The notes below the pieces were generated by a model. The model was given only the letters and a program-made list of their open reading frames with translations. It had not been told where the DNA came from and made no database searches. A stretch of DNA of 53,250 bases, taken from contig JAQUTK010000026.1 in NCBI GenBank assembly GCA_028709785.1, positions 1-53,250 on the forward strand. The letters run 5' to 3'. Of the stretch, positions 52,749 to 53,250 are shown one piece after another. The position numbers and the translations under genes are program-made. This DNA comes from Bacteroidales bacterium. GTDB lineage: Bacteria > Bacteroidota > Bacteroidia > Bacteroidales > JAQUTK01. The number at the start of each line of letters is the position of its first letter. Within the stretch, counting starts at the first letter, position 1.

Positions 52749-52937
52749 ATGTCAGGAAGAAAGGATTGCTTTGTCAGCATGCAAAAATTATCGCTTCCAG
52801 ACGTATTATTCATTCTGGAGTTTAGGATGATCGTTTTGAAGTTCAGGACAATCATTTCAAACTGTGAAATAATTATTTTACAGTGCAAAATAACTAATGC
52901 ATCCTTATCGCTTCGTTTTATCTTCAGGTTGGCGTGA
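52749..52937 (+). CDS. Uncertain 62-residue ORF with heptad repeats in repeat copy 2
   Basis: Starts MSGRKDCFV and ends FIFRLA. It aligns over all 62 residues, gap-free and to the same stop, with the end of the 12001-12348 minus-strand frame. The centre is four 7-residue units (ILEFRMI, VLKFRTI, ISNCEII, ILQCKIT). Some shared blocks are identical at DNA level including wobble positions, which speaks for DNA-level rather than protein-level conservation. No Shine-Dalgarno or good promoter was seen. Confidence 0.2.
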   Translation: MSGRKDCFVSMQKLSLPDVLFILEFRMIVLKFRTIISNCEIIILQCKITNASLSLRFIFRLA

Positions 52938-53011
52938 ATTAAACTCCCGTATAAAAAATAGTTTTCTTGCCTGACTGCTATGCAGATTCGAACAGAGTTA
53001 GTGTGAAAAGC
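52753..53011 (+). repeat. Interspersed repeat, copy 2
   Basis: The reverse complement of this 259-base stretch aligns gap-free to 11927-12185. The strongest shared blocks are 52753-52775 (identical over 23 bases) and 52916-52925; the similarity fades after about 53011. See the copy 1 entry. Confidence 0.75.
52813..52890. repeat. Four 21-base-spaced units in repeat copy 2
   Basis: Units centred at 52820, 52841, 52862 and 52883, again exactly 21 bases apart: the third (52855-52869) is TTTCAAACTGTGAAA, identical to a unit of copy 1; the fourth (52876-52890) is TTTTACAGTGCAAAA, nearly palindromic. The first two have decayed symmetry (TGAAGTTCA core in the second). Confidence 0.75.
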
Positions 53012-53039
53012 GTATTCCTGATTCCTCCTTTTTTTGGAG

Positions 53040-53060
53040 ATTGCGGGTCAAGCCCGCAAT
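53040..53060. repeat. Perfect palindrome (ATTGCGGG / CCCGCAAT)
   Basis: An 8-base perfect inverted repeat around TCAAG, in the context GGAG-palindrome-GACG. This type of GC-rich palindrome flanked by GACG is seen as a dispersed repeat in several bacterial genomes. No T-tract follows. Confidence 0.7.
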
Positions 53061-53250
53061 GACGATAAGGGGGCAGCCTTGGATTGTAGGGGAGCAGTCT
53101 TTGAAATGTATGAAAAGGCCCTTTGAGCAAATAAAAATGGATGCAATTTAGGGCGAGAAAATCGAAAAAGAGGAAATTAACATGCCATACAAGCTCTAAA
53201 ACGGCATATTGGGGTGGAGGGGTGTTGTGTCATGAGAAGCATCATCGCAA

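Larger units (their letters stand above)
52471..53250. other. Non-genic end of window
   Basis: 780 bases with no convincing gene. It holds the second copy of the interspersed repeat (52753-53011), a strong palindrome (53040-53060), and GGGG-rich imperfect repeats near 53069-53110. The last ~20 bases contain an ATG at 53232 whose frame runs off the window, too short to judge. Confidence 0.65.

Noticed and set aside
53232..53250. ATG opening a frame (MRSIIA) at the window end
   Set aside because: Only six codons are visible; no promoter or ribosome binding site supports it.

Overview
The window reads as chromosomal DNA of a member of the order Bacteroidales (Bacteroidota). The signs are many promoters of the Bacteroidota type (TTTG, about 20 bases, TAnnTTTG), weak or absent Shine-Dalgarno sequences, families largely restricted to this phylum (DUF3822, DUF5683, DUF6057, a FeoA-FeoB fusion followed by a Cys-rich membrane peptide, BspA-like leucine-rich surface proteins) and type IX secretion (T9SS)-like C-terminal sorting domains. 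Genus cannot be fixed from the sequence alone; the sorting domains and the reverse rubrerythrin fit an anaerobic or microaerobic fermenter.

Layout. 1-240: 3' end of a 5S rRNA gene with its terminator. 239-5618: an orphan sensor kinase, then the housekeeping cluster DUF177-rpmF-fabH-era-der. 5727-6800: a peroxide-stress unit, perR plus reverse rubrerythrin on the minus strand, with a perfect PerR-type operator. 6935-8877: two overlapping acyl/aminoacyl-transferase-fold genes. 8992-11699: ferrous iron uptake (FeoAB and Cys-rich partner). 11747-11817: tRNA-Cys. 11927-12185: an interspersed repeat. 12367-21252: secreted carbohydrate-active enzymes (GH27 alpha-galactosidase, GH30 with lectin domain, SGNH hydrolase) interrupted by rmuC and hsp20. 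21322-24079: a probable lipoprotein and a BspA-like protein. 24470-32814: mixed housekeeping genes (cupin, SDR, dusB, U32, rsmD, DUF3822, helicase, DNA repair, GNAT). 32908-42982: alaS, an M23 endopeptidase with a MerR regulator, and the minus-strand run parA-parB-DUF5683-mltD-like-rel/spoT. 43221-46564: a membrane protein (DUF6057) overlapping a lipoprotein with a heme-c motif and a TolB-like fold. 46573-50426: two more BspA-like proteins with nearly identical C-termini. 50671-52470: an erythromycin-esterase-family lipoprotein. 52471-53250: non-genic, with the second copy of the interspersed repeat and a strong palindrome.

How the parts fit. Fatty acid start, ribosome assembly GTPases and L32 form one growth-related cluster. 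PerR and rubrerythrin give a self-contained peroxide response. The GH30, GH27 and SGNH proteins, all with signal peptides, suggest attack on galactose-containing plant or host glycans, but no SusC/SusD pair is present.

The most unexpected structure is the repeat at 11927-12185 and 52753-53011 (inverted). The two copies align over 259 bases without a gap. Each holds four roughly palindromic 15-base units at exactly 21-base spacing, and an open frame of heptad repeats that ends at the same stop codon in both copies. The DUF6057/CxxCH lipoprotein pair is the best candidate for an uncharacterised protein system.
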